Below the pieces are notes generated by a model. That model did no database searches, was not told where the DNA came from, and worked only from the letters and a program-made list of their open reading frames with translations. A stretch of DNA of 64,000 bases from Bacillota bacterium (GTDB lineage: Bacteria; Bacillota; Ch66; Ch109): positions 1 to 64,000 of the forward strand of contig JABLWZ010000015.1 of NCBI GenBank assembly GCA_013178275.1. Reading direction: 5' to 3'. Below are positions 35,701 to 43,279 of this stretch, one piece after another. Within the stretch, counting starts at the first letter, position 1; each line of letters opens with the position of its first letter. The position numbers were made by a program, and so were the translations under genes.

Positions 35701-36435
35701 GAGGCGGGGGCATTTACCGGGAGCCTGTCCAAGGGGCAGATCGGGAAGTTCGACCTGGCCAAAGGGGGGACCCTGTTCCTCGATGAGATCGGGGACATCC
35801 CGATCGAGCTGCAGGCCAAGCTGCTGCGGGTGATCGAGGAGAAGGAGTTTTTCCGAATCGGCGGCCTGAAAAAGATAAAGACCGATGTCAGGATCATCTG
35901 CGCCACCAATGTCGATCTGGAAAGAAAGGTGGAGGAGGGCAGCTTCAGGAAGGACCTGTTTTACCGGCTCGGGGTGGGGTATATAAAAATCCCTCCGCTG
36001 AGAGAGAGGACCGAGGAGATACTGCCGCTGGCCCACATGTTTATGGAGGAGTTTTCCCGCCAGAAGGGGAAGCGGTTCAGCAGAATCAGCGGCGAGGCTT
36101 CGGCCATGCTGCTTAAGCACGTCTGGCCGGGGAATATCCGGGAGATGCGAAACGCTTTTGACTGGATTACCTACATGTTCGACGATACTGAACTGAAACC
36201 CGAGCACCTGGAGCTGATGTTCGAAAAGACCAGCTCGGGGTACCATAGGGAGAAAACAATCGTGCCTACGGAGCCCATTCGGGGCTTCACCATCAGCGGC
36301 TTGGTCGACCACTACATCACCCAGGTCATGAAGGAAAACAACGGGGATGTCAATAAAGCGGCCAAGGTACTGGGGATAACCAGACCGACCCTGTACTACC
36401 ACCTGCGCCGTATCAAAAATAATAACGCAGTTTAA
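32716..36435 (+). CDS. Giant sigma-54-dependent activator with five PAS domains and a GAF domain
   Basis: A 1239-residue soluble regulator. In order: a short coiled coil, four PAS domains (starting near residues 77, 213, 330 and 455), a GAF domain (about 600-750; LLSTVSSRLLESEDPQAIV), a fifth PAS (about 770-890), the AAA+ sigma-54 domain (about 925-1160) and a Fis-type helix-turn-helix (VNKAAKVLGITRPTLYYHL). Walker A is GETGAGKD near 951; the loop reads GAFTGS near 997. It has no receiver domain, so it senses ligands directly. Likely target promoters are those at 30161 and 36529, on either side. ATG at 32716 follows CTGGAGGAGG. Confidence 0.93.
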   Translation: MEKGAKSSYQRLLQENEEFRRRLAAYEGPATGVSKPDPGEPPAMGNDSLFEVPVRFAGPKGRGSRKNPNQNVYQDQIPYKYLRSIFDAVPAGISIATDTSCRVILHNPAAASFLRIEPWGGLSPSAAKTLEVKLFGQGRELEPAEMPIQRSAWGGETVRNQDIEFVWEDGVRKLARFSSLPLQSDNGEIIGAIATFEDITERKLADEVIKRSDQRIAEILESITDAFYAVDSDWRIIYVNKRTEKWWNRNKEELVGQSLWSIFPPTEKIPGQAELTRSMIERIPLSFETFSPVLLTWLEVSVYPTFDGGLAVYFRDISERKRVHDFLQEERKILKAIMENTETHLVYLDTDFNFVWVNSSYARGCRRPVEDFIGKNHFELYPDAENEAIFRRVRDTGEPIVFRAKPFTHPDRPLEGIMYWDWSLAPVTDFSGKVTGLVFSLTDVTEMINTEETLRETRDYLENLINYANAPIIVWDPDFRITRFNRAFEHLTEYSADAVLGQSLEILFPADRKQEVMDVIGRTASGEYWEVVEIPILHKGGDIRTVLWNSANILDESGNIVATIAQGQDITERKIVEEALRKSQRREELLSTVSSRLLESEDPQAIVNDLCQKTMEYLECDVFFNYLVDERQNRLHLNTYEGIPGEEAALIEWLDFGTAVCGCAALEARRIVAKNIPETPDPRTDLVRSYGVLAYACHPLMVGGEVLGTLSFGSRSRRFFTDEELAVMKAVADHLAIAVNRLLTNLKLHETSERYRELAEKLRDVDLRQSEEKFSRVFHLSPAMMAINRLDNSEYIDVNGAWLDARGYTREDIIGAQVSEFGEDPVFREEVLRELQERGRVHNLEVTYTTKAGEVRPALVSVETIHIEGVPCVLTASFDTTEQKRMERERIMREVNIATDKVHQSLESYKKIVSHTAGLGKMNFYSEKMKNIYRQAMMYHKNRAVPVLIQGETGAGKDVLAKVIHYGELRNATTMIDVNCAAISANLFESELFGYEAGAFTGSLSKGQIGKFDLAKGGTLFLDEIGDIPIELQAKLLRVIEEKEFFRIGGLKKIKTDVRIICATNVDLERKVEEGSFRKDLFYRLGVGYIKIPPLRERTEEILPLAHMFMEEFSRQKGKRFSRISGEASAMLLKHVWPGNIREMRNAFDWITYMFDDTELKPEHLELMFEKTSSGYHREKTIVPTEPIRGFTISGLVDHYITQVMKENNGDVNKAAKVLGITRPTLYYHLRRIKNNNAV

Positions 36436-36528
36436 ATAATGATACAATTATTATCAATTTTAAGACTGCAGACCCGGATTTGAATCAGAAATGTGCCATT
36501 TTTACGGCATTTAAGCGGACTGGCCCTT

Positions 36529-36544
36529 TGGCATGTTATTTGCT
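36529..36544 (+). promoter_or_regulatory. Sigma-54 (-24/-12) promoter
   Basis: TGGCATGTTATTTGCT, perfect phase, about 37 bases before the gene at 36582. Confidence 0.85.
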
Positions 36545-36581
36545 TTATATAAATTAAAATGGTAAAACTGGGGGTGTCGGT

Positions 36582-37016
36582 ATGGAGATATCAGAGCAGT
36601 ACAGCTTGATTGATTACCCCGAGTTAAAGGGCCTGAAAAAGGCAGCGAAGAAGATGATCCTGCCTTGGATGTCGAACTGGTTATCCGAAACAGTTTATCC
36701 TATTACCAAGCCGCAGATGGAGAAGAGCTACAACGAACTGGGCCTTTTTCTCAAAGAGGAGTATCGGGAGATAGAGGTACGGATGGTCGAACGTCATATC
36801 ACGATGGCCAGGAAAGACATGGCCGAGCTGTTGGAGCGGATCAGAAACGCTTCCGAACAGGAAGAGATACAATCGATGCTACAGGAAGAGAAGTATTTAA
36901 GGGACAAGATCCAGACCCTGGAGCTCATCAGCAGTACGTACCGGACCGAGATGCTGATCCTGCAGCGGGCCATAGAGTCGAGGCTGATGAAATCCATCAA
37001 CTGTTATAAAATCTGA
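36582..37016 (+). CDS. Coiled-coil protein under sigma-54 control
   Basis: A 144-residue, strongly helical and charged protein. From about residue 45 it is a heptad-rich coiled coil (EEYREIEVRMVERHITMARK, SEQEEIQSMLQEEKYLRDK). No membrane segment or known domain. ATG at 36582 follows GGGGGTG. It is a single-gene unit between a -24/-12 promoter and a hairpin terminator, right after the giant activator. Function unknown. Confidence 0.7.
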   Translation: MEISEQYSLIDYPELKGLKKAAKKMILPWMSNWLSETVYPITKPQMEKSYNELGLFLKEEYREIEVRMVERHITMARKDMAELLERIRNASEQEEIQSMLQEEKYLRDKIQTLELISSTYRTEMLILQRAIESRLMKSINCYKI

Positions 37017-37046
37017 GATGATAGATTGAAGACAGGTCGAGCGAAA

Positions 37047-37077
37047 GAGAGAGCGGGAGCCCGCCCTCTCTTCTTTA
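37047..37077 (+). terminator. Rho-independent terminator
   Basis: GAGAG and GCGG pair with CCGC and CTCTC around a 4-base loop, followed by TTCTTTATTT. Confidence 0.75.
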
Positions 37078-37103
37078 TTTAAAGCGGCCTCACTTCCAGC
37101 CGC

Positions 37104-38627
37104 TTACTTTAGGTTAAACGCTATCAGTAATGGCTGCTGACCCAGTCCGACCGGGAAGATGATGGTGTCCTGGGCCACAGCCGGCCAGCCGTTTATTCCC
37201 CCCGGGGCTTTGTATTCCCAGAGCTTTTCGCCGGTCAGGCGGTTAAAGGCGTATATGGTTCCGTCGAAGGTGGAGGTGAACACCAGGTCGTTTACAACCG
37301 TAGCCCCCCCGACATCTATCGATCCGAACTTTTGCTGCCAGATAACCTTTCCGTTGTTGTTGGCGTCCAACGCTACCAGTTCACCGGTTCCGGATCCGAT
37401 GTCAAAGGTGTCGGGGTTTATGCCGGTAGGTGTGTAATCAGCGGCCAGGTTTACCACCGGGACATAGATTATCCCCTCCTGATAGGCTATCGGGGTTTCG
37501 ACCCCTCCCAGGGGACCGGGAATGACCCGGGTGACGCCTTCGGGAAGCGACTTCAAGGTGTCGTTTTGGTGCTGGCCTACGGCGGTCTCCCACAGTATCT
37601 TGCCGGTCACCCGGTCAAAGGCGTAGACCCGGCCCATCTTACCAGCCCCGATGACCGCGTCTTTCCGTTCCCCCAGGTGGGTGATGGAGGCCAGGACCGG
37701 GGAGAGGTGGAAGTCATAGTCGAACAGGTCGTGGGCAATAACCTGACTGAACCATTGGAGGGTGCCATCCCGGTGGTTCAGTTTCAGGAGGCTGTCGGTA
37801 TACAGGTTGGGGCCCGGACGGCTCGAACCGTTCGGGTGGTCCTTGGTCCCCGGCCAGGGACCGGGATTGCCCACCCCCCAAAAGAGGTCATGGTTTTCAG
37901 TGTCGACAGCGGGCGGGAACCAGGAGCCGCCGCCGCTGTTGATTGCCGGGTTGCCCCAGATGTCCTTGGAGTCGACGGTGTCGAAACTCCACTTGATGGA
38001 ACCCGTTTTCTGGTCCAGGGCATAGATTACCCCGATGCCGCCGCCGCTATAAAAGTCGGCGTTCTCAGTCCCGGGAACCGTGGATACGTAGACCATTTGA
38101 TCATACTCCAGGGGCTGGATATCGATGCCGACGTTTTTTTCGGAAAGGGTTGTGGACCAGAGCTCGTTTCCATCCAGGTCCAGGGCCGCGATCTGGTAAT
38201 GCCCTTTAACGACGAAGATTTTTTGCCGCCCGACCGCCGGGCCATTGGGCCCGTATGTGTCGAGGTTGTATTCTTTCTTCCACAGCAGCGAGCCGGTTTT
38301 CAGATCCACCGCGTAGACGTTGCTTTTCAAGTCCTGAAAGTAAACGGTGCTGCCCAGGATCAGGGGATTGCTGGCGGCCGCGCCCCACTGGCCGACCCCG
38401 TTGATGGGCAGCGACCAGGCGGGTTTCAGGTTGGAGATGCTGCTGGAATCGATGGAGGAGCTGGTTGTGGCCCGGGTATTGGCGTAGTCCCGGTTGGCGG
38501 CCGGCCAGTCATCGGCGTATTTATTCATCTCGGGTGAAACCGGCGAGTTTTGATGGTAGATATAGAACATCAGTCCGAGGGCCCCGATCATTATTACTGC
38601 CATCAACCATAACGCTGACTTCTTCAA
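37104..38627 (-). CDS. PQQ-dependent dehydrogenase-like beta-propeller, membrane-anchored
   Basis: A 507-residue protein with an N-terminal signal anchor (KKSALWLMAVIMIGALGLMF). The rest is an eight-bladed beta-propeller of the quinoprotein type, with repeated blades such as VYAVDLKTGSLLWKKEY, IYALDQKTGSIKWSFDT, VYAFDRVTGKILWETAVG and IYAFNRLTGEKLWEYKAPG. The central GGGSWFPPAVDTENHDLFWG, followed by GNPGPWPG, resembles quinoprotein alcohol dehydrogenases. Whether it binds PQQ is open; no pqq genes are nearby. The start is TTG at 38627 after AAGGAGGG. It lies 28 bases downstream of the DOMON lipoprotein gene. Confidence 0.85.
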   Translation of the reverse strand: MKKSALWLMAVIMIGALGLMFYIYHQNSPVSPEMNKYADDWPAANRDYANTRATTSSSIDSSSISNLKPAWSLPINGVGQWGAAASNPLILGSTVYFQDLKSNVYAVDLKTGSLLWKKEYNLDTYGPNGPAVGRQKIFVVKGHYQIAALDLDGNELWSTTLSEKNVGIDIQPLEYDQMVYVSTVPGTENADFYSGGGIGVIYALDQKTGSIKWSFDTVDSKDIWGNPAINSGGGSWFPPAVDTENHDLFWGVGNPGPWPGTKDHPNGSSRPGPNLYTDSLLKLNHRDGTLQWFSQVIAHDLFDYDFHLSPVLASITHLGERKDAVIGAGKMGRVYAFDRVTGKILWETAVGQHQNDTLKSLPEGVTRVIPGPLGGVETPIAYQEGIIYVPVVNLAADYTPTGINPDTFDIGSGTGELVALDANNNGKVIWQQKFGSIDVGGATVVNDLVFTSTFDGTIYAFNRLTGEKLWEYKAPGGINGWPAVAQDTIIFPVGLGQQPLLIAFNLK

Positions 38628-38655
38628 CGCGTATCCCTCCTTAAAGAAATCCCGG

Positions 38656-39297
38656 TTACTGCAGAACCAGTTCCCCGTATCCACGGCTGGCGTGCTGTAC
38701 GGTTATATCGGTGGTGCTCCCGAGCGACCAGATTACCTTGTTTTGACCGATCTTCAGCACCTTGTCCTGGCTGTCCTCGGTATTGAGCTTCCTTTTGAAC
38801 TCGAAGGTCATCGCGGCTTCTTTTTTACTTCCACTGACATCGTAAAGGTCATAGGTGCCGCCCAACTGCTGGTCGGGTGGGTGAGGGCCGAACAGGCCGG
38901 TACTGTACATATCTGAGACCTGGGCACTGCCGTCCCTGACCGTGCAGATAATCATGTCGGCGCCTTTCATCTTATTCTCGGGTTCGATCCCCAGCGCCAG
39001 GTAACCGGAAGGGTTGGCCATCAGGCCGAAGGCCACGCTGCCGTCTTCCAGGCGGGTGAAGACGTGGATATCTCCAACCTTCTGGTAGTTGGTGTACTCG
39101 TTGTCGCTGATCGTCCCGTCGGATTTCAGCGGAACCGGCTGTTTCGAGACCGCGGGCAGGACCGGCTGGCTCTCGGGGGGAGCGCTCGCGGCCGGGGGCG
39201 GGCCCGCCGGCTGGGTGGTACGGCATCCCGCCAGTAATAGTAGGGAGACGCTTACCGCGGCTGCCGTGAGGATGAAAAATATTGACCGTCTTCTCAC
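38656..39297 (-). CDS. DOMON-domain lipoprotein
   Basis: A 213-residue lipoprotein. Residues 1-25 are a signal peptide ending in the lipobox LLLAGC, followed by a Pro/Ala-rich linker. From about residue 60 it has a DOMON-like beta sandwich (DGTISDNEYTNYQKVGDI, SGYLALGIEPENKMKGADMI, then GLFGPHPPDQQ). DOMON domains bind heme or sugars and work in extracytoplasmic redox chains. GTG start at 39297. Together with the quinoprotein-like gene it suggests an extracytoplasmic oxidoreductase pair. Confidence 0.82.
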   Translation of the reverse strand: MRRRSIFFILTAAAVSVSLLLLAGCRTTQPAGPPPAASAPPESQPVLPAVSKQPVPLKSDGTISDNEYTNYQKVGDIHVFTRLEDGSVAFGLMANPSGYLALGIEPENKMKGADMIICTVRDGSAQVSDMYSTGLFGPHPPDQQLGGTYDLYDVSGSKKEAAMTFEFKRKLNTEDSQDKVLKIGQNKVIWSLGSTTDITVQHASRGYGELVLQ

Positions 39298-39327
39298 TTG
39301 TATCAGCTCCCGAGAGGTATTTTCCTA

Positions 39328-39639
39328 TTAGCCTGCTTGATCCGCGGTTTCCACTGGCTCCTGGGCGAACAGCAGCAGGCGCTTTTTCTTGGGATAGAGT
39401 ATCTTGAGGTTGCCCCGTTTTTCACCGCAGCCGGTCATTACGGCCTTTACTGTGCTGTCGATGTCGATGTGAGGGGAATCCTGCACCTGGTTCATGAGGA
39501 TGAGGAACAGCCGCAGCACCTCTTCCAGGCGTTTCAGACTCACCTCTTCACCGTTTTCGATCTTCTCGAAGGTCCGGTGGATGATCCCCTGCATCAACAG
39601 GGCGGTGCGGTATATCGTAAGCTGTTGGGTTGACTTCAT
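39328..39639 (-). CDS. Hypothetical protein, first gene of the DOMON/quinoprotein unit
   Basis: A 103-residue helical protein (TIYRTALLMQGIIHRTFEKI; SLKRLEEVLRLFLILMNQVQ) with a basic stretch KKKRLLLF near the end and no known domain or signal peptide. ATG at 39639 follows GGGGGG. It lies 30 bases before the DOMON gene, so it is probably co-transcribed. Function unknown. Confidence 0.6.
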   Translation of the reverse strand: MKSTQQLTIYRTALLMQGIIHRTFEKIENGEEVSLKRLEEVLRLFLILMNQVQDSPHIDIDSTVKAVMTGCGEKRGNLKILYPKKKRLLLFAQEPVETADQAG

Positions 39640-39798
39640 CTATACTGCCCCCCTTATGGTTTTTTCCTATAGTACATACCATTTGTGGCAGGAATGTATG
39701 ATATGGGTATAAAAAGTAGGGCAGAGTTGATGGGGATTTAAGGTGAAAGTACCGGGGGACAGGGAAGGGTGGGCAATCGGTGGGTGAATGCCGGAGGG

Positions 39799-41202
39799 CT
39801 ATTTATCGTTCATCAGGACCGGCAGGGTAACCTCTACCACGGCTCCACCCGAATCCGAGTTGTAGATCCGGATGGTACCGCCGTGTTCTTTGACTATCAG
39901 GCTGACTATGGAGAGACCCAGGCCGGAACCCTCGTCGGAACCCTTGTAGAAGTAATCGAAGGCGTGCTCCAGATCGACCGGGGAAAAACCGGGACCGTCG
40001 TCCTGTACCTTGACTACCACCTGGCCGCTGCTTTGAACGGCCGAGGCTTCGACCACAACCGAACCCCAGGAGTGCCGGATGGCGTTGGAAAGCAGGTTGA
40101 CGAACATACGCTGGAGTTTATCCCAGTCACCTATCACCCAGATGCCCGGTTCGACATCTGCCTGCAGCCGCACGTTTTTTTCCAGGGCGTAACCGCCTAC
40201 CGATTCGATAACCTCGTCCAGTATGGTTTTCAGGTCGTGGGGCAGGAGGTAGGTGCTTTCCTGCGGATGCTCCAGGATGGAAATGTCTATTATCTGGTCT
40301 ACCAGCTTCCTGAGGCGCTGGCTTTCCTTGCAGATGACCTCGACGGCGTTTTGCATCTTGGGGCCGGTGAATATCCCGTCCTTTATACCCTCGGCATAAC
40401 CTTGGATGCTCATAAGCGGCGTCTTGAGTTCGTGGGAGTTGTTCTGGAAGAAACGGCGCATCCTGAGGTCGTAACTCTCCAGCTGGTCGGCCATATTGTT
40501 GAATGCCTTGGCGAGCCGGCCCAGTTCGTCGTCCGAGGTGACCTCGAACCGCATGTCGAAGCGCCGCTCGGCTACCGACTGAGCATAGTGCTCGAGGGCC
40601 TTAAGGGGACGGACCAGGTAGCGGCCCAGGAAATAGGCGACCAGCAGCGCCACCGCCAGCGCGATAAAAAGGCTGCGGATGATAGCCAGCATCATCTCCC
40701 GCTGCATCCCGTTCAGGGTCTCGAGGGGGATGAAGGTCAATACCGTGCCGTTGCTGTTCGTCGAGGCGCCGATGGGCACCTCGACCGACAGGTAGTCTCT
40801 GGTCTCGTAGATGTTAGCTACATTTTTATTGTACGAACCGTTCTCGCGAAGCTTGACCGGCAGGTCGGTCAGGCGCTTCTGGATCGGAAACTGCTGCGGG
40901 ACGCTGCTGTCGGTTATCATGTCCTGGGGGTCCAACGCCAGGTAATCGGTTTCCACCGAACGCCCCAGGAGGAGTATGGACAGAGGGAGCGAGTCTTCGT
41001 GGGGCATGGCGGCGCCCGACCTTTCACGGTCTAAATAGAAGGCGATTTCCCACGCCTGTTTCTCCAGCCCGATCTTAGCCCTCCGGTCCAGAAACCCGAT
41101 CATTATCGGGTAGAAGGACATGATCGCTACTGAAAAGGCTACAGCCACCACCAGGAGGTAGCTCAGCAGTATTTTACTGGTAAGACTTTTCATTTTGCGC
41201 AT
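39799..41202 (-). CDS. Sensor histidine kinase (HAMP, HisKA, HATPase)
   Basis: A 467-residue membrane kinase. Helices at about 10-32 and 170-195 bracket an extracytoplasmic sensor domain; a HAMP domain follows. The phospho-accepting His lies in NNSHELKTPLMSIQGYAEG, and the ATP-binding boxes are N (FVNLLSNAIRHS), G1 (VQDDGPGFSP) and G2 (GSGLGLSIV). Its start overlaps the response regulator gene by 29 bases, so they are a coupled pair. The signal is unknown; the adjacent redox genes are possible targets. Confidence 0.92.
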   Translation of the reverse strand: MRKMKSLTSKILLSYLLVVAVAFSVAIMSFYPIMIGFLDRRAKIGLEKQAWEIAFYLDRERSGAAMPHEDSLPLSILLLGRSVETDYLALDPQDMITDSSVPQQFPIQKRLTDLPVKLRENGSYNKNVANIYETRDYLSVEVPIGASTNSNGTVLTFIPLETLNGMQREMMLAIIRSLFIALAVALLVAYFLGRYLVRPLKALEHYAQSVAERRFDMRFEVTSDDELGRLAKAFNNMADQLESYDLRMRRFFQNNSHELKTPLMSIQGYAEGIKDGIFTGPKMQNAVEVICKESQRLRKLVDQIIDISILEHPQESTYLLPHDLKTILDEVIESVGGYALEKNVRLQADVEPGIWVIGDWDKLQRMFVNLLSNAIRHSWGSVVVEASAVQSSGQVVVKVQDDGPGFSPVDLEHAFDYFYKGSDEGSGLGLSIVSLIVKEHGGTIRIYNSDSGGAVVEVTLPVLMNDK

Positions 41203-41869
41203 CTAAACGGTACCCATACCCCCAGATGGTGTTTACGTTTTTTTGCGAACCGCCTTCCTTAAGCTTCTTGCGCAGCCTCTTGACCAGGTCGTCCACCGCC
41301 CGGGATCCCCCCACGTAATCGTAACCCCAGACCCGATCGAGGAGTTCCTGCCGGTTGAAGGTGCGTTTAGGGTGCTGTACCAGGAGTGTAAGCAGTTCAA
41401 ATTCTTTGGGGGTTACCGGGACCTCCTTGTCTTCTACCATCACTAGACGGTCGCCGGGGAATATCTTCAGGTTGCCGGCCTCCAGAAACGTTGTGGGGTC
41501 GGGTGGAGCGGCGGTGCGGCGAAACACGGAACGCACCCGGGCTATCAGTTCGCGAGGGCTGAAAGGCTTGGCCAGGTAGTCGTCGCCGCCGATCTCCAGG
41601 CCGATGATCCGGTCCAGGGTCTTGCGCCGGGCGGAAATAAAGATAACCGGGACACCGCTGCGCTGGCGGATATCGCGGCAGAATTCCAGACCGTCTTTGC
41701 CGGGGAGCATTATATCCAGGATAAACATGTCAGGATATCCGGAAACCAGACGCAGAGAGAGTTCTTCCGTACTGCTGAAGGCCTCCACCTTGAAACCCTC
41801 GTTGGTCAGGTACTGGGTTATCAGTACCCGTATATTCTCTTCATCGTCAACGACAAATATGGTTCGCAG
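41174..41869 (-). CDS. OmpR-family response regulator with probable CTG start
   Basis: A 231-residue regulator: receiver domain with acidic pocket VVDDEEN, phospho-Asp in FILDIMLPGKDGLEF and Lys in LAKPFSP, then a winged helix (TPKEFELLTLLVQHPKRTFN, DRVWGYDY). The first ATG/GTG-type start at 41788 would remove the first beta strand and the acidic pocket. The frame extends upstream to a CTG at 41869, 6 bases after GGAGGG, giving (M)RTIFVVDDEEN. CTG is the best candidate start; ATA further up is less likely. Confidence 0.88.
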   Translation of the reverse strand: MRTIFVVDDEENIRVLITQYLTNEGFKVEAFSSTEELSLRLVSGYPDMFILDIMLPGKDGLEFCRDIRQRSGVPVIFISARRKTLDRIIGLEIGGDDYLAKPFSPRELIARVRSVFRRTAAPPDPTTFLEAGNLKIFPGDRLVMVEDKEVPVTPKEFELLTLLVQHPKRTFNRQELLDRVWGYDYVGGSRAVDDLVKRLRKKLKEGGSQKNVNTIWGYGYRLDAQNEKSYQ

Positions 41870-42312
41870 AAGTATCCCTCCCCTCAGGTATCACTAGGGT
41901 GTCTTTCTGGTATCCATATTAAAGTCTAGCCGGGATTTGTGGCAAAAATGTGTTTATGAATCGGAATATTTATTGCCTGATGGGGTATTCCGTCTCATCT
42001 AATTTTGCCATTTTCCGGGGGAAAATGTAAACGCTCAAGGTATTAGGCCCAAATCTGAATAAAATGTTGAAATCTAACCCAACCTTATTATATAATCAAC
42101 GGTTTTCCCGAGTGGGTGTGATCTAACCGATGCCCGGTGCCGGTTTTAAAAAGGCCTGACGATATCCCATCCGCGCGGCTCGGAAACTAAAGCCGGGTTG
42201 AGGCTGCAGCCGTTTTCTGCGTGATAAATTACTAACCTGCACCACAATTTTACCACAAATAGGAATTAGTATAGATTTGAATCCAGGAAATCAATTTTAA
42301 GGAGGGGTAAAC
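41870..42312. other. Gene-free region upstream of uspA
   Basis: 443 bases with the divergent promoters of the two-component system and uspA. A GC-rich part at 42120-42215 contains short complementary words (GCCCGGTGCCGG, AGGCTGCAGCC) and might fold as an mRNA leader. It matches no riboswitch recognised by eye. Confidence 0.5.
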
Positions 42313-42759
42313 ATGTTCGATCCTAAAAAAGTCCTGGTTGCTACCGACTTCTCCAATTTCGCCGAAAAGGTCCTGGAGACCGCAGAAAGTATTGCGACGA
42401 AGTACAATGCCAGTGTTTATCTGCTGCATGTGGTGGACCAAAATGTCTCGAAGAGTTCGGACGACTACAACCTGCCGGACGAAGTGGTTGAAAGGTACAA
42501 AGAACAGGGCATGAAAAACTCGTTCGAGATAATAAAGGGGCAAACGGAAAAACTAAAGTCCAAAGGGATCGAAACTGAACCGGTGGTTATGGCTGGAAAT
42601 CCTGCCGAGGTAATCCTGTCTGAGCAGGCGGCAAAAGGGGCTGACGTGATCGTCATGGGGTCGCACGGAAAAACCGGGTTGACCAGATACATGCTGGGAA
42701 GTGTCGCGGAAAAGGTGATCCGGCACGCGACGGTACCGGTGCTGGTTGTGAGGGCATAA
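42313..42759 (+). CDS. Universal stress protein, UspA family
   Basis: A 148-residue UspA-fold protein. KKVLVATDFSNFAEKVLETA at the start and the ATP-binding loop GSHGKTGLTRYMLGSVAEKV near residue 116 are typical of the ATP-binding subclass. Ends VPVLVVRA. ATG at 42313 follows AAGGAGGGG. General stress or energy-sensing role in the cytosol. Confidence 0.92.
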   Translation: MFDPKKVLVATDFSNFAEKVLETAESIATKYNASVYLLHVVDQNVSKSSDDYNLPDEVVERYKEQGMKNSFEIIKGQTEKLKSKGIETEPVVMAGNPAEVILSEQAAKGADVIVMGSHGKTGLTRYMLGSVAEKVIRHATVPVLVVRA

Positions 42760-42805
42760 GCCGCGGACCTTCAAGGCTTTACCATATAAGAAAGGGAGAT
42801 TGATA

Positions 42806-42907
42806 GTGTTGAGTTATGAAGCCTGGCTTGAAAAACTTGACCGGCTGGAAGGCATATTAATCTCGTTTTTTTCCACCTTCCAGCCGGAGATGGAGGAACC
42901 GGTCTAA
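42806..42907 (+). CDS. Small ORF, 33 aa
   Basis: GTG (42806) or TTG (42809) start, 7-10 bases after GGGAG. The product has the sequence SYEAWLEKLDRLEGILISFF followed by an acidic tail (EMEEPV). It is an amphipathic helix, 46 bases after uspA and 44 before the ferritin-like gene. Coding status is likely from the ribosome binding site and composition, but not certain. Confidence 0.45.
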   Translation: MLSYEAWLEKLDRLEGILISFFSTFQPEMEEPV

Positions 42908-42951
42908 CGCGATCCATTAGTTTCTAAAACGGGAAGGTGTGTGATTCTCAG

Positions 42952-43260
42952 ATGCCCGACTTCGCAAACCCGTTTCAAGGAAACGTCCACCGCAAGATGA
43001 CCAGGGATGAACTTTTACGGGCGATCCGGCTGGATATCGCCGGCGAGCTGGAGGCTATCTTCATCTATGACGCCCATGTAGATGCTACGGACGACCCTCT
43101 GGTCAAGAAGGTTATCGGGGAAATAAGGAATGAGGAAAAAGCGCACGTGGGGGAATTGATGACCCTGCTGCGGATACTCGATCCCGAAGAGGCCGAGCAC
43201 TTCGCTTCCGGTGAGGGGGAGGTAAAAGAAATGCTGGAGTCTCTCGAAAGGAGCGGCTAG
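42952..43260 (+). CDS. Encapsulin-cargo-type ferritin-like protein
   Basis: A 102-residue two-helix ferritin-like protein. The iron-site pattern is complete: Glu in IAGELEAIFIYDAHVDATDD and the E-x-x-H of IRNEEKAHVGELMTLL, which must dimerise to form a four-helix site. The PDFANPF start and the overall spacing match the ferritin-like proteins usually found beside or fused to encapsulin shells. No encapsulin follows here. ATG at 42952; an upstream GTG at 42937 is possible. Confidence 0.78.
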   Translation: MPDFANPFQGNVHRKMTRDELLRAIRLDIAGELEAIFIYDAHVDATDDPLVKKVIGEIRNEEKAHVGELMTLLRILDPEEAEHFASGEGEVKEMLESLERSG

Positions 43261-43279
43261 AGCCGATGGAGAGCAGCTG

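Noticed and set aside
33790-36447. Minus-strand open frame of 885 codons opposite the giant activator
   Set aside because: Antisense shadow of a GC-rich gene with complete PAS, GAF and AAA+ domains on the plus strand; no family likeness.
42100-42312. uspA leader as a riboswitch (c-di-AMP or c-di-GMP type)
   Set aside because: Conserved core words of those classes were not found; only short complementary words are present.
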